In this document: positions 35,001 to 43,645 of the stretch, piece by piece
How positions within the stretch are numbered: position 1 is the stretch's first letter
How the letters are laid out: each line of letters opens with the position of its first letter
Assembly (NCBI GenBank): GCA_031291055.1
Contig: JARLJU010000325.1
Span: 21,003 to 85,002, forward strand
DNA from: Rudaea sp.
Lineage (GTDB): Bacteria > Pseudomonadota > Gammaproteobacteria > Xanthomonadales > Rhodanobacteraceae
DNA: 64,000 nucleotides
Direction of reading: 5' to 3'
Translations under genes and position numbers: made by a program
The notes under the pieces: model-generated
Database searches by the model: none
The model's input: the letters and a program-made list of their open reading frames with translations, nothing else
What the model was told of the DNA's origin: nothing

Positions 35001-35402
35001 TTACTTCTGGCTGACATGCCGGCGGATTGCTCCGAGCAGCTCTTCGCGCGTGAATGGCTTGGTCAGATACTGTTCGGAACCTACGATGCGTCCGCGCGCC
35101 TTGTCGAACAGGCCGTCCTTGGACGACAGCATGATCACCGGCGTGGACTTGAACATCTGGTTGTTCTTGATCAGCGCGCAGGTCTGATAACCATCCAGAC
35201 GCGGCATCATGATGTCGACGAAAATGATGTTCGGCTGCTGATCGGAAATTTTCGCCAACGCCTCGAAACCATCGGTCGCGGTGACGACTTCGCAACCTTC
35301 CTTCTTGAGCAGGGTCTCGGCCGTGCGTCGAATGGTTTTCGAATCGTCGATGACCATGACCTTGAGGCCGGCCAGGCTGCCATCTTTCGCTGTATCTTCC
35401 AC
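35001..35402 (-). CDS. pilG: Twitching motility response regulator PilG
   Basis: CheY-like regulator of 133 residues, very close to the Pseudomonas PilG pattern: GLKVMVIDDSKTIRRTAETL, phospho-acceptor Asp63 (NIIFVDIMMPRLDGYQTC), VIMLSSKDGLFDKA, and YLTKPFTREELL. It starts at a GTG at 35402 with an AGGGGA ribosome site; the longer frame to 35501 is not needed. First gene of the pilGHIJ-pilK-chpABC operon, which promotes pilus extension through the motor. Confidence 0.94.
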   Translation of the reverse strand: MEDTAKDGSLAGLKVMVIDDSKTIRRTAETLLKKEGCEVVTATDGFEALAKISDQQPNIIFVDIMMPRLDGYQTCALIKNNQMFKSTPVIMLSSKDGLFDKARGRIVGSEQYLTKPFTREELLGAIRRHVSQK

Positions 35403-35766
35403 GTACAATCCCCTAGACCAACGGAGTTCCAAGTTCGTACGCCCACGTGCGACCAAGCCAGCGACGTTGAGCGTCAACCACCGCCGCGCCGCGACCGCCA
35501 ATCACGCATGACCGGAGCTGTTTAACCAATACTTAGCAAATCTGTCAAGTAAATCCGCTAACTGAGCATCATTCCTCGAAAAACTCCCGGCGGCAAACCG
35601 CTCCGACTAGACCGTTTTGCGGCCATGGCGGGCGCGTCGCCGCGAGCACGGATGCTAGTATAGACCCCGTACCCGTCCAGCGCGCGCCATCGACGATGAC
35701 TTTTTCCAGCACATCCCGTGCCAACCACTCACGCTGGCTTGCGCGCGAGCCCGCGAGTACGCACCC
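35403..35766. other. Intergenic region between divergent pilG and gshB
   Basis: A 364-bp gap without a credible coding frame. The segment around 35520-35575 is noticeably AT-richer than its surroundings and holds the putative pilG promoter. No repeat or terminator was recognised. The gshB promoter should also lie here; TAGTATAGA near 35654-35662 is a possible -10 region for it. Confidence 0.5.
35520..35548 (-). promoter_or_regulatory. Putative sigma70 promoter of the pil-chp operon
   Basis: On the minus strand a perfect -35 TTGACA (35543-35548) is followed after 17 bp by a poorer -10 TTAAAC (35520-35525). Transcription would begin near 35513, about 110 bases before the pilG GTG. Confidence 0.5.
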
Positions 35767-36729
35767 GTGAGCCTGACCGTCGTGGTGCTGATGGACCCGA
35801 TCCAGTCCATCCACATCGAGAAGGATTCGACCTTCGCGATGCTGCTGGAAGCGCAGCGGCGCGGGCATCGCCTGCTGTATCTGAACCAGGGCGGCCTCGC
35901 CGTTCGCGCAGCGGCGCCCTGGGCGCACGCTGCCGCATTGCGCGTGCGCGACGATGCGCAGGGCTGGTTCACGCTGGGCGAGTCGTACTGGCAGGATTTG
36001 CGCGAAGTCGATGTGATCCTGGCGCGCAAGGATCCGCCATTCGACGGCCAGTTCCTCTACGATACGATGGTGCTGGAGCTGGCGCAGCGCGCCGGCGTGC
36101 TGGTAGTCAACGACCCGCAGGCATTGCGCGATGCCAACGAGAAACTGTTCTCGCTGCATTTTCCACAATGCATACCGCCAAGCGTCATCGCCCGCGAGGC
36201 GGCCGAGATCAAGCGCTTCGTCGCCGAGCACGGCGATGTCGTGGTCAAACCGCTGGACGGCATGGGCGGCCGTTCGATCTTCCGCAGCGGACGCGGCGAT
36301 CCCAACCTGAATGTGATCCTGGAAACGCTCACCGACAACGGCCGCTGCTTCGCCGTTGCGCAGCGCTACCTGGAGGAAATCCGCGACGGCGACAAACGTA
36401 TCCTGCTGATTGACGGCGAACCGGTTGCGTACGCACTCGCGCGCTTGCCGCAGGGTGATGATTTCCGCGGCAACCTGGCGCGCGGCGGCAAGGGCGTGGG
36501 CATGCCGCTGACCGAGCGCGAGCGCTGGATTGCGGCGCAGGTCGGCCCGGAGCTGCGGCGGCGCGGCATGCTGTTTGTCGGCCTTGATGTCATCGGTGAC
36601 TGGTTGACCGAGGTCAATGTCACCTCTCCCACCTGCATCCGCGAACTCGACGCACAATTCGGCCTGAACATCGCCGGCCTGCTGTTCGACGTCATCGAGA
36701 ACAGACGCGCCGAGGAACACGCCGCGTGA
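35767..36729 (+). CDS. gshB: Glutathione synthetase
   Basis: ATP-grasp ligase of 320 residues that adds glycine to gamma-glutamylcysteine. Visible are the N-terminal VLMDPIQSIHIEKDSTFAML, ARKDPPFDGQFLYDT, the ATP-grasp lysine VVVKPLDGMGGRSIF, NLARGGKGV, and the C-terminal TEVNVTSPTCIREL. It begins at a GTG. It is divergent from pilG and leads gshB-tonB-algH-ruvX-pyrB, the same order as in Pseudomonas. Confidence 0.95.
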   Translation: MSLTVVVLMDPIQSIHIEKDSTFAMLLEAQRRGHRLLYLNQGGLAVRAAAPWAHAAALRVRDDAQGWFTLGESYWQDLREVDVILARKDPPFDGQFLYDTMVLELAQRAGVLVVNDPQALRDANEKLFSLHFPQCIPPSVIAREAAEIKRFVAEHGDVVVKPLDGMGGRSIFRSGRGDPNLNVILETLTDNGRCFAVAQRYLEEIRDGDKRILLIDGEPVAYALARLPQGDDFRGNLARGGKGVGMPLTERERWIAAQVGPELRRRGMLFVGLDVIGDWLTEVNVTSPTCIRELDAQFGLNIAGLLFDVIENRRAEEHAA

Positions 36730-37589
36730 CCGCGGCGGCACGTCCCGTCGGCAGTGCCGACCGCTTCGGCGTCACCCTGCTGTTCTCGATCATCGCGCAT
36801 GGCGTGCTGGCCCTGGGCCTGACCTTTGAATACGAGAAGCCCGCGCCGAGCCTGCCTTCGCTGGACGTGATCCTGGTGCAATCGGCCTCCGGCCAGAAAC
36901 CGGAAAAAGCCGAATACCTGGCCCAAGCCAACAACTCCGGCGGAGGCGACAGCGACAAACCGGTGCGTCCCAGCGAGATGCTGTCCAGTCCGGTGACCAA
37001 GCAGGATCCGGGAATCGCGCCGCGACCGATCGAGGCTGGCGCACCGAAACCGCAGCCGCCAAGCGAGCGCGAACTGCTCACCCAGACCAGATCGCAGTTC
37101 GCCGTCCGCACGCAAAAGGAAATCCCCGAACAGCCTGTGCTGCCGCAGCCGACGGCACGCGAGTTGATGGAAAAAAAGCTCGAGATGGCGCGTCTGGCCG
37201 AGGAAGTGCAGCGCGATTCACAGGCCTACGCCAAACGCCCGAAGAAAAAATATATTTCCGCCAACACCAAGGAATACGCCTACGCCGCCTACATGTCGGC
37301 CTGGGTCGCTCGCATCGAGCGCATCGGCAACCTCAACTATCCCGACGAGGCAAGGCGCGAACAGCTGCACGGGCAGCTCGTGTTAAGCGTCGCCCTGAAA
37401 CGCGATGGCTCGGTGAAAAGCATCGACGTGATCCAGCCCAGCGGGCACAAGCTGCTTGACGACTCGGCCATCCGCATCGTCAGGCTTGCCGCGCCGTTTC
37501 CGCCGATTCCAGTCGAAGATGGCGTCGATGAATTGTACGTCACCCGCACCTGGCAGTTCCTGCCGGGCGATATCCTGCGCAACCGGTGA
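36726..37589 (+). CDS. TonB-family energy transducer
   Basis: Periplasm-spanning protein of 287 residues. One N-terminal membrane segment (VTLLFSIIAHGVLALGL) contains the TonB-type SxxxH motif as SIIAH. A long Pro/Glu/Lys-rich rod follows, then a C-terminal TonB domain (YPDEARREQLHGQLVLSVAL, DGSVKSIDVIQPSGHKLLD). It starts at a GTG overlapping the gshB stop by 4 bp. By position it matches Pseudomonas TonB3, which is reported to affect twitching; that link is inferred here. Confidence 0.85.
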   Translation: MTAAARPVGSADRFGVTLLFSIIAHGVLALGLTFEYEKPAPSLPSLDVILVQSASGQKPEKAEYLAQANNSGGGDSDKPVRPSEMLSSPVTKQDPGIAPRPIEAGAPKPQPPSERELLTQTRSQFAVRTQKEIPEQPVLPQPTARELMEKKLEMARLAEEVQRDSQAYAKRPKKKYISANTKEYAYAAYMSAWVARIERIGNLNYPDEARREQLHGQLVLSVALKRDGSVKSIDVIQPSGHKLLDDSAIRIVRLAAPFPPIPVEDGVDELYVTRTWQFLPGDILRNR

Positions 37590-37657
37590 TGGCAGAGGGG
37601 CTGAGGGCTGGATCGCCGGAGCCACGGCGCGGTCCTGATCTTCCCGCAGCCCTCGGC

Positions 37658-37663
37658 TACAAT
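37658..37663 (+). promoter_or_regulatory. Candidate -10 of a leaderless algH promoter
   Basis: TACAAT ends seven bases before the algH ATG, so a start at normal distance would be at or beside the A of ATG. No Shine-Dalgarno is visible (GCCGCC precedes the ATG). No clear -35. Confidence 0.4.
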
Positions 37664-37670
37664 AGCCGCC

Positions 37671-38237
37671 ATGAGTGCACAGCCGATGGGCCTCACCAAC
37701 CATTTCCTGATCGCCATGCCGGGAATGCGCGACCCCAGCTTCCGGCGCGGTGTTGCCTACCTGTGCCAGTACGGCGAGGACGGCGCGATGGGCCTGCTGA
37801 TCAATCGTCTCTCCGAATACCGGCTCGGCGACGTACTCGCGCAGATGAACATCAAATCCGAGTTGAGCCAGATCAGCGACGCGCCAGTGCTGATCGGCGG
37901 CCCGGTGCAGCCGGAGCGTGGCTTCGTGCTGCACGCCCCGCACGGCGAATGGGAATCCTCGTTCAAGATTTCCGAGCGTATCTGCGTCACCACCTCGCGC
38001 GACATCCTGGTGGCGATCGCCGAAGGCCACGGTCCACGCGAAGTCGTGGTCACCCTGGGCTATTCCGGCTGGAGTCAGGGCCAGATCGAAACCGAGCTCA
38101 AGGAAAATTCCTGGCTGACCGCCGCCGCCGACGAACGCATCCTGTTTTCCACTCCGCTGGAACAGCGCTGGGAAGCTGCCGCCGCCCTCGTCGGCGTCGA
38201 CATTGCCAGCCTGACCGACTATGCCGGACATGCGTGA
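37671..38237 (+). CDS. algH: YqgE/AlgH family protein
   Basis: Cytoplasmic protein of 188 residues with the UPF0301 pattern: LTNHFLIAMPGMRDPSFRRG, YLCQYGEDGAMGLLINR, VLIGGPVQPERGFVLH, and YSGWSQGQIETELKENSW. The biochemical function of the family is not settled; it is repeatedly found next to ruvX, as here. Confidence 0.93.
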   Translation: MSAQPMGLTNHFLIAMPGMRDPSFRRGVAYLCQYGEDGAMGLLINRLSEYRLGDVLAQMNIKSELSQISDAPVLIGGPVQPERGFVLHAPHGEWESSFKISERICVTTSRDILVAIAEGHGPREVVVTLGYSGWSQGQIETELKENSWLTAAADERILFSTPLEQRWEAAAALVGVDIASLTDYAGHA

Positions 38238-38802
38238 CAAAACGGGGGCCGGGCGCCAGCGGCCGGGCGCCGGAAAGCGAAACATCGCAAAACAGGATGA
38301 TCCGCCATCCGACCCCCCGTCCCCAGGCCCGGGCCCGGCTTCGACGAATCGCATAAACACCGTCATGGGCTTCGACTACGGTGCGCGGCGCATTGGCGTC
38401 GCCGTTGGCAATGGGCTGACCCGCAATGCGCGCGCGCTTGAAGTGATCGCGAACGGCGGCCACGGACCGGACTGGCGGCGGCTGGATCTGTTGCTGCGCG
38501 AGTGGCGACCAGCAGCGCTGCTGGTCGGTCTGCCGCTGACCATGGACGGCACGGAGCAGCCGACCAGCATCGCCGCACGCGCCTTTGCCGCTGCCCTGAG
38601 CGAGCGTTACGGCGTGGCGATGCATCTGGTCGATGAGCGCCTGAGCTCGCACGAGGCGGCGCGGCGTTTTGCCGACCGCCGCGCGCGCGGCGAAAGCCGA
38701 CGCAAGCATGCGCAGACACTCGACGCGGTCGCCGCGGAAATCATCATCGAAACCTGGCTATCGGCCGCGCCGCCTGGCGGCTCTGCCGACGGTGCCGCCT
38801 GA
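38230..38802 (+). CDS. ruvX: Holliday-junction resolvase-like RuvX (YqgF)
   Basis: RNase-H-fold nuclease implicated in 16S pre-rRNA 5' processing. The core has MGFDYGARRIGVAVGN, LLVGLPLTMDGTEQ, LVDERLSSHEA and the final Asp in LDAVAAEIIIE. The frame allows a Pro-rich extension of about 45 residues before the core. I chose the ATG at 38230, which overlaps the algH stop. The ATG at 38365, right at the conserved core, is the alternative and would leave a 127-bp gap. The core is certain and the extension is not. Confidence 0.85.
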   Translation: MRDKTGAGRQRPGAGKRNIAKQDDPPSDPPSPGPGPASTNRINTVMGFDYGARRIGVAVGNGLTRNARALEVIANGGHGPDWRRLDLLLREWRPAALLVGLPLTMDGTEQPTSIAARAFAAALSERYGVAMHLVDERLSSHEAARRFADRRARGESRRKHAQTLDAVAAEIIIETWLSAAPPGGSADGAA

Positions 38803-38821
38803 TTGCACGGGTCCTAAAGTA

Positions 38822-38827
38822 TATAAT
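38822..38827 (+). promoter_or_regulatory. Perfect -10 hexamer upstream of pyrB
   Basis: TATAAT 12 bases before the pyrB ATG. A TTGCAC lies at 38803-38808 but only 13 bp away, too close for a normal -35. If active, the transcript would have a leader of only about five bases. Confidence 0.4.
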
Positions 38828-38839
38828 TGCACGAAATCC

Positions 38840-39820
38840 ATGCCGCCAGCTCCCTGCTCCCAGCTCGACTCCTCCGGCCGCCTGCGCCACCTCATCAGCC
38901 TGGATGGCCTCCCGCGCGAGCGCATCCTCGCCCTGCTGGACCACGCACAGGCGCTGCGCGCGGCCAGCCGCAATGGCACCCGCGCGGCCGACGTGCTCGC
39001 CGGACGCACCGTGATCAACCTTTTCTTCGAACCCTCCACGCGCACGCGTACCTCGTTCGATCTGGCCGCGCAGCGCCTTGGCGCGCACGTGATCAATTTC
39101 GATATCGCCAGTTCATCGACGACCAAGGGCGAATCGCTGCTGGATACCGTGCATACCCTCGAAGCGATGCATTGCGATGCCTTCGTCGTGCGTCACAAGG
39201 AATCCGGCACGCCGCAATACATCGCGCGGCACCTGCGCTCCGGTGCCGCCGTGCTCAATGCGGGCGACGGCAACCATGCGCATCCCACCCAGGGCCTGCT
39301 CGACGCGCTCACCTTGCGCCTGCATCGCCCGAACCCCGCTGCCCTGCGCATCGTCATCTGCGGCGATATCCGTCATTCGCGCGTGGCGCGTTCGGATGTG
39401 CACGCCTTGCACGCGCTCGGCGTGCGCGACTTGCGCCTGTGCGCGCCACCGCAGTTGCTGCCCGACCCCGCGGAATTTCCGGGTTGCGGCATTTTCCACA
39501 ATTTCGACGAGGCCATCGACGGCGCCGACGCCGTCATCATGTTGCGCCTGCAGAAGGAACGCATGGAGGCGGCGGCAATTCCGTCCGAAGCCGAGTACTT
39601 CGTGCGCTACGGACTTTCCAGCGACCGTCTGCGAGGTGCGCATCGCGACTGTCTGGTGATGCATCCGGGTCCGATCAATCGCGGTGTGGAGATCGCATCC
39701 GAGGTTGCCGACGGCCCGCAGTCGCTTATCCTCGAACAAGTCGCCAACGGCGTGTTCCTGCGCATGGCGGTGCTGGTGGAACTGCTCGCGGCAGGCGACA
39801 GCGCGAAAATTCGCGCATAA
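38840..39820 (+). CDS. pyrB: Aspartate carbamoyltransferase catalytic chain
   Basis: Enzyme of 326 residues joining carbamoyl phosphate and aspartate, the committed step of pyrimidine synthesis. It carries the carbamoyl phosphate site FFEPSTRTRTSFDLAAQRLG, DIASSSTTKGESLLDT, AGDGNHAHPTQGLLD and MHPGPINRGVEI. ATG 38840 begins a typical short N-terminus; the longer frame upstream overlaps ruvX. No pyrC-like dihydroorotase follows; a lipoprotein gene comes next. Confidence 0.95.
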   Translation: MPPAPCSQLDSSGRLRHLISLDGLPRERILALLDHAQALRAASRNGTRAADVLAGRTVINLFFEPSTRTRTSFDLAAQRLGAHVINFDIASSSTTKGESLLDTVHTLEAMHCDAFVVRHKESGTPQYIARHLRSGAAVLNAGDGNHAHPTQGLLDALTLRLHRPNPAALRIVICGDIRHSRVARSDVHALHALGVRDLRLCAPPQLLPDPAEFPGCGIFHNFDEAIDGADAVIMLRLQKERMEAAAIPSEAEYFVRYGLSSDRLRGAHRDCLVMHPGPINRGVEIASEVADGPQSLILEQVANGVFLRMAVLVELLAAGDSAKIRA

Positions 39821-39867
39821 TTGCCGCGCCGGCCACGCAGCGTGCGCGGCCAACCCGGGAATCACCC

Positions 39868-41559
39868 ATGCGGATTCATCACTTCGCCCTGCTTGCGCTG
39901 AGCACAAGCATGCTTGTGGCCTGCGGCAAATCGCAGAATTCTGCCGATGCGCCATTGGCCTTCGTGCCCGCCGATACGCCCTACGTGTACGCCAATCTCG
40001 AACCGATGCCTGCGGCGGTGACCGAGCAATGGTCCAGGCGCATGCAGGACTACTGGCCGGCGGTTTTCGGCATGTATGACCGCATGCTGCAACAGCTGGG
40101 TGATGGCGGTGACGCGCAGAATCAGCGCATCGTGAAGATTGCGCGTGCGCTGATAGATGAAATCAAGCAGCACGACAGTTGGGACAAGCTTCGGCAGATC
40201 GGCCTGAAGCCGGACGCGCGCGTCGCGTTCTATGGCGTCGGCATCGTGCCTGTGCTGCGTCTGGAACTGGGCGATGCGACGGCGTTCAAGGCGGAAATCG
40301 CCAGTATCGAGGCCAAGGTCGGCGAGAAAATCCCCGTGGCTAGAACCGGCGATCAGGAATACTGGCAACTCGGCAATGCCAAGATCGCCGCCGTCATTGC
40401 CATCGAAGGCACCCATCTGGTCGTCACCGCAGTGCCGCCAGGCGCTGGCGACACGCTGAAACAAACTCTGCTCGGCATCACGCGCCCGGCGCAGACCCTG
40501 GCTGCGGCGGGAACCCTGCAAGCGCTGGCGAAGCAATATGGTTATTCGCCGTACGGAGAGGGCTACGTCGACTTTGTCCACCTGACCGAGCGGCTCGGCA
40601 ATGGACCAACCGGAAGCGATGCCGAGTTCGCCAAGGCGCTGGATCTGCCGGTCACTCCGGTAGAAGCCAACTGCCGCGCGGAATTCCTCGACATCGCGCA
40701 CAGGTTTCCACGCTTCGTCGCCGGCGCTGAAGAAATCACGCCGCAACGCCTGCGCGTCGGTGCGCAGCTGGAAATCGAAACTGGTCTTGCGCAACAAATC
40801 GCTACCGCGCTCGGAGCGGCTCCCGGTACCGGACAGCCCGGCGATGGCGTGGTCGATATCAGCATCGCGCTGCCGGTGCTCAGGCTCAAGGACTTCTGGA
40901 TCAGGCAGGCCGATGCGGTGGCGGCGAAACCATTTGCCTGCGCGGGACTGGCAAAACTCAACGACAGTTATCGCGATTCCAGGCAAAAGATCGACGTCAC
41001 CGTGCCGCCACCATTCAGCGACCTGACCGGAATGCGCTTTACCCTGGACAAGCTTGAATTCGACGGCTCGCTCGGCACACCACCGAATTTCGCCGGCAAA
41101 TTCCTCATGGCGACGACGAATCCGATGGCTGCGTTGGCGATGGCGCAACTCACGGTGCCGGGTCTGGCAAATTTGAAGATCGCCGCCGACGGCAAGCCCG
41201 TGCCGCTGCCGGCAGGACTGGCACCTGCCGGCACACCGCCGCTGTTCGCGGCGATGTCGGACAAGGCCCTGGCCATCGCAGCCGGCGCTGGCGAGGACGC
41301 AGGGCTGGGTGCCTACCTGAGCGCTCCGCCGGCCTCCGAACCGGTGTTCATGCGCATGTACTTCAGCGGCAAGATTTATGCGCTGATGGCCCAATCGTTC
41401 GAGAAAATCAAGGCCGCGATGCCCGCCGACAAGCAGGCGCAACTGGATGAGCAGGCAAAACTGCTGGCGATGTATGAAAAGTGGTTGCGTTCGGGCGAGA
41501 TTACCTTCATCGCCACCAAGACCGGCATCGCCATGCACGAAACCGTGGAACAGAACTGA
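39868..41559 (+). CDS. Large lipoprotein of unknown function
   Basis: Predicted lipoprotein of 563 residues. The signal peptide ends in a lipobox (STSMLVACGKS) and is followed by LAFVPADTPYVYANLEPMP. The rest mixes alpha and beta with repeated Ala-rich helices and no motif I recognise. The opening (value-limited 'PADTPYVYANLE') recalls DUF3352-type exported proteins, but this is weak. It follows pyrB by 47 bp in the same direction and may share its transcript. Confidence 0.75.
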   Translation: MRIHHFALLALSTSMLVACGKSQNSADAPLAFVPADTPYVYANLEPMPAAVTEQWSRRMQDYWPAVFGMYDRMLQQLGDGGDAQNQRIVKIARALIDEIKQHDSWDKLRQIGLKPDARVAFYGVGIVPVLRLELGDATAFKAEIASIEAKVGEKIPVARTGDQEYWQLGNAKIAAVIAIEGTHLVVTAVPPGAGDTLKQTLLGITRPAQTLAAAGTLQALAKQYGYSPYGEGYVDFVHLTERLGNGPTGSDAEFAKALDLPVTPVEANCRAEFLDIAHRFPRFVAGAEEITPQRLRVGAQLEIETGLAQQIATALGAAPGTGQPGDGVVDISIALPVLRLKDFWIRQADAVAAKPFACAGLAKLNDSYRDSRQKIDVTVPPPFSDLTGMRFTLDKLEFDGSLGTPPNFAGKFLMATTNPMAALAMAQLTVPGLANLKIAADGKPVPLPAGLAPAGTPPLFAAMSDKALAIAAGAGEDAGLGAYLSAPPASEPVFMRMYFSGKIYALMAQSFEKIKAAMPADKQAQLDEQAKLLAMYEKWLRSGEITFIATKTGIAMHETVEQN

Positions 41560-41588
41560 CCGACTACGCCGCAGAAATCAGCGATCGC

Positions 41589-42320
41589 TCAGCCGACAAA
41601 CAGCATGCGGCCGCGAAAGCCCGTTCCGGCGCTGGCAACATCTATTGCGCGCAGGATGCGTCGTCGCGCCGCCACGACGATGGCGGCGATGTCGCGTTCG
41701 GCCACCACGTGCATTTCCGCAGCGACGCGGCTTCCGTGCACGAGCCTGCGCAACGGCGCCAGGAAACGGTTGGGCAGCAACCGATAGCCCAGGCCGCGCC
41801 AGTCGCGGGCATAGCCGCTGGCAATCTGGAACACCGCCAGGCCACCGGGTGCAAGCACGCGCAGGAATTCACCTAGATACGCGTGCTGCAGCGGTGCCGG
41901 CATATGGTGCAGGGTTATCACCGAATAGACCAGGTCGATGCTGGCGTCCGCGAGGAAATCCAGCCGCGATTGCGCATTTTCCACAAAGCGCACATTGTGC
42001 AGATCTGCCTGCAGTCGTCGCGCCCGCACCAGCATGCTCGCCGAAATATCGACACCAACCACTTCGTCGTAGCGTGAAGCCAGCGCGCGCGTCAGGCGGC
42101 CGATACCGCACCCGAAGTCGAGCGCGCGACGGCGCTCGCACGGCAGTTGCAGATCCTCGCACCAACCTGCGAGCCCTTCAATCTCGGTTTCGCCGGCAGC
42201 GAAGAACTCCTCGGGATTCCAGCGGCCGCCACGTTTGTCCGGCTGCGACAGGATCGCCCACAGCGGATCGTCTTCGCCGAGCGCATTCCAGGTGGCGCGC
42301 AGGCGTTCGATATCATTCAT
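41589..42320 (-). CDS. Class I SAM-dependent methyltransferase
   Basis: Methyltransferase of 243 residues with a Rossmann SAM fold: motif I ALDFGCGIGRLTRALAS, the acidic residue after VVGVDIS, motif IV-like SIDLVYSVITLHHM, and LAPGGLAVFQIAS. The substrate is unknown. The N-terminal segment (WNALGEDDPLWAIL) is typical of a group of small-molecule or sugar methyltransferases. It converges on the lipoprotein gene and starts next to the repeat at 42341. Confidence 0.82.
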   Translation of the reverse strand: MNDIERLRATWNALGEDDPLWAILSQPDKRGGRWNPEEFFAAGETEIEGLAGWCEDLQLPCERRRALDFGCGIGRLTRALASRYDEVVGVDISASMLVRARRLQADLHNVRFVENAQSRLDFLADASIDLVYSVITLHHMPAPLQHAYLGEFLRVLAPGGLAVFQIASGYARDWRGLGYRLLPNRFLAPLRRLVHGSRVAAEMHVVAERDIAAIVVAARRRILRAIDVASAGTGFRGRMLFVG

Positions 42321-42340
42321 GCGTGAAGGAAAAACTGGTT

Positions 42341-42418
42341 ATCGGTCGTTGGTTGCCGGCACTGTCGTCGCGCCCCACCGATCTTTTTCCGGCAACTGAC
42401 AACCACCAATCGACAACC
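42341..42418. repeat. Inverted-repeat element before the methyltransferase gene
   Basis: The left end TCGGTCGTTGGTTGCCGG and right end CCGGCAACTGACAACC, with a second CGACAACC, form an imperfect inverted repeat around a variable centre. It fills the gap between the methyltransferase start and the pilU stop. Confidence 0.55.
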
Positions 42419-43546
42419 TCATGTTTCCACCAGTTCCACGCCGTCCATGCCCTGCGACAGGGTATGTGCGTCGCCGCCCTGGGCGAGCTTGATCTTCAAG
42501 CGCACTTCGTTCGCCGAATCGGCGTAGCGCAGCGCATCCTCGTAGGAAATCTCGCCGGCCTGGTACAACTCGAACAGTGCCTGATCGAAGGTCTTCATGC
42601 CCAGGTTGGTCGATTCCTTCATGACGTCCTTGAGCTTGTGCACTTCACCCTTGCGGATGTAATCCTGGACCAGCGGCGTGCCCAGCATCACCTCGACGCA
42701 AACCCGGCGCGCCTTGCCATCCGGGGTCGGAATGAGCTGCTGTGCCACGACGCCCTTGAGGTTGAGCGACAGATCCATGAACAACTGCGGATGCCGGTCC
42801 TCGGGAAAGAAGTGGATGATGCGGTCCATCGCCTGGTTGGCGTTGTTCGCGTGCAGGGTGCAGAGGCACAAATGTCCGGTTTCGGAAAAGTTCACCGCGT
42901 GTTCCATTGTTTCGCGTGTTCTCACTTCGCCGATCATGATCACGTCCGGCGCCTGGCGCAGCGTATTCTTCAGCGCATTTTCCCAGCTATCGGTATCGAT
43001 GCCCAGCTCGCGCTGGGTGATGATGCAGCCCTCGTGCTTGTGTACGTATTCGATCGGATCTTCGATCGTGATGATGTGACCGGTAGAATTCTGGTTGCGG
43101 TAGCCGATCATCGACGCCAGCGATGTCGATTTGCCGGTGCCGGTCGCGCCGACGAAGATGATGATGCCGCGCTTGGTCATTGCCAGGGTCTTGATGATCG
43201 GCGGCAGGTTCAGTTCCTCGATCGTCGGAATGCGCGTCTCGATCCGGCGCAGCACCATGCCGACGTTGTTGCGCTGATAGAAGCAACTGACGCGGAAGCG
43301 GCCGACACCGGATACGCCGATGGCGAACTGGCATTCGTGCGTCTTCTCGAACTCCTCGCGCTGCGACGGCGTCATCACATTCAGCACCATGTCGCGCGAC
43401 TGCTGCGGGGTCAGCGCGTTCTGGGTGATCGGCGCAATGCGGCCGTGCACCTTGATCGACGGTGGAATTCCCGCCGTGATGAACAGGTCAGACGCCTTCT
43501 TGTGCACCATCAGTTTGAGAAAAGAGGTGAAATCTACGCTGCTCAT
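42419..43546 (-). CDS. pilU: Type IV pilus retraction ATPase PilU
   Basis: Hexameric retraction ATPase of 375 residues, the accessory partner of PilT. Walker A is GATGTGKSTSLAS; the Asp box is IITIEDPIEYVHKHEGCIIT; Walker B is PDVIMIGEVRTRETMEHA; the His box is HLCLCTLHANNANQAMDRI. The C-terminal tail beyond the core is longer than in PilT, typical of PilU. The ATG at 43546 has a GGGAGA eight bases upstream. It lies 1.6 kb from pilT, separated by two unrelated genes. Confidence 0.94.
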   Translation of the reverse strand: MSSVDFTSFLKLMVHKKASDLFITAGIPPSIKVHGRIAPITQNALTPQQSRDMVLNVMTPSQREEFEKTHECQFAIGVSGVGRFRVSCFYQRNNVGMVLRRIETRIPTIEELNLPPIIKTLAMTKRGIIIFVGATGTGKSTSLASMIGYRNQNSTGHIITIEDPIEYVHKHEGCIITQRELGIDTDSWENALKNTLRQAPDVIMIGEVRTRETMEHAVNFSETGHLCLCTLHANNANQAMDRIIHFFPEDRHPQLFMDLSLNLKGVVAQQLIPTPDGKARRVCVEVMLGTPLVQDYIRKGEVHKLKDVMKESTNLGMKTFDQALFELYQAGEISYEDALRYADSANEVRLKIKLAQGGDAHTLSQGMDGVELVET

Positions 43547-43645
43547 GCCGCGTTCTCCCGACAACAACCGCCTTGATGATACATCTTACACCTGCGCCGA
43601 CGGGCAAGCGCGGATTTGCATCCGCGCAATGTGACGTTGTCGACG

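Noticed and set aside
35569..36741. Minus-strand open frame of 390 codons opposite gshB
   Set aside because: The gshB motifs on the plus strand are unequivocal, and the antisense product is compositionally biased.
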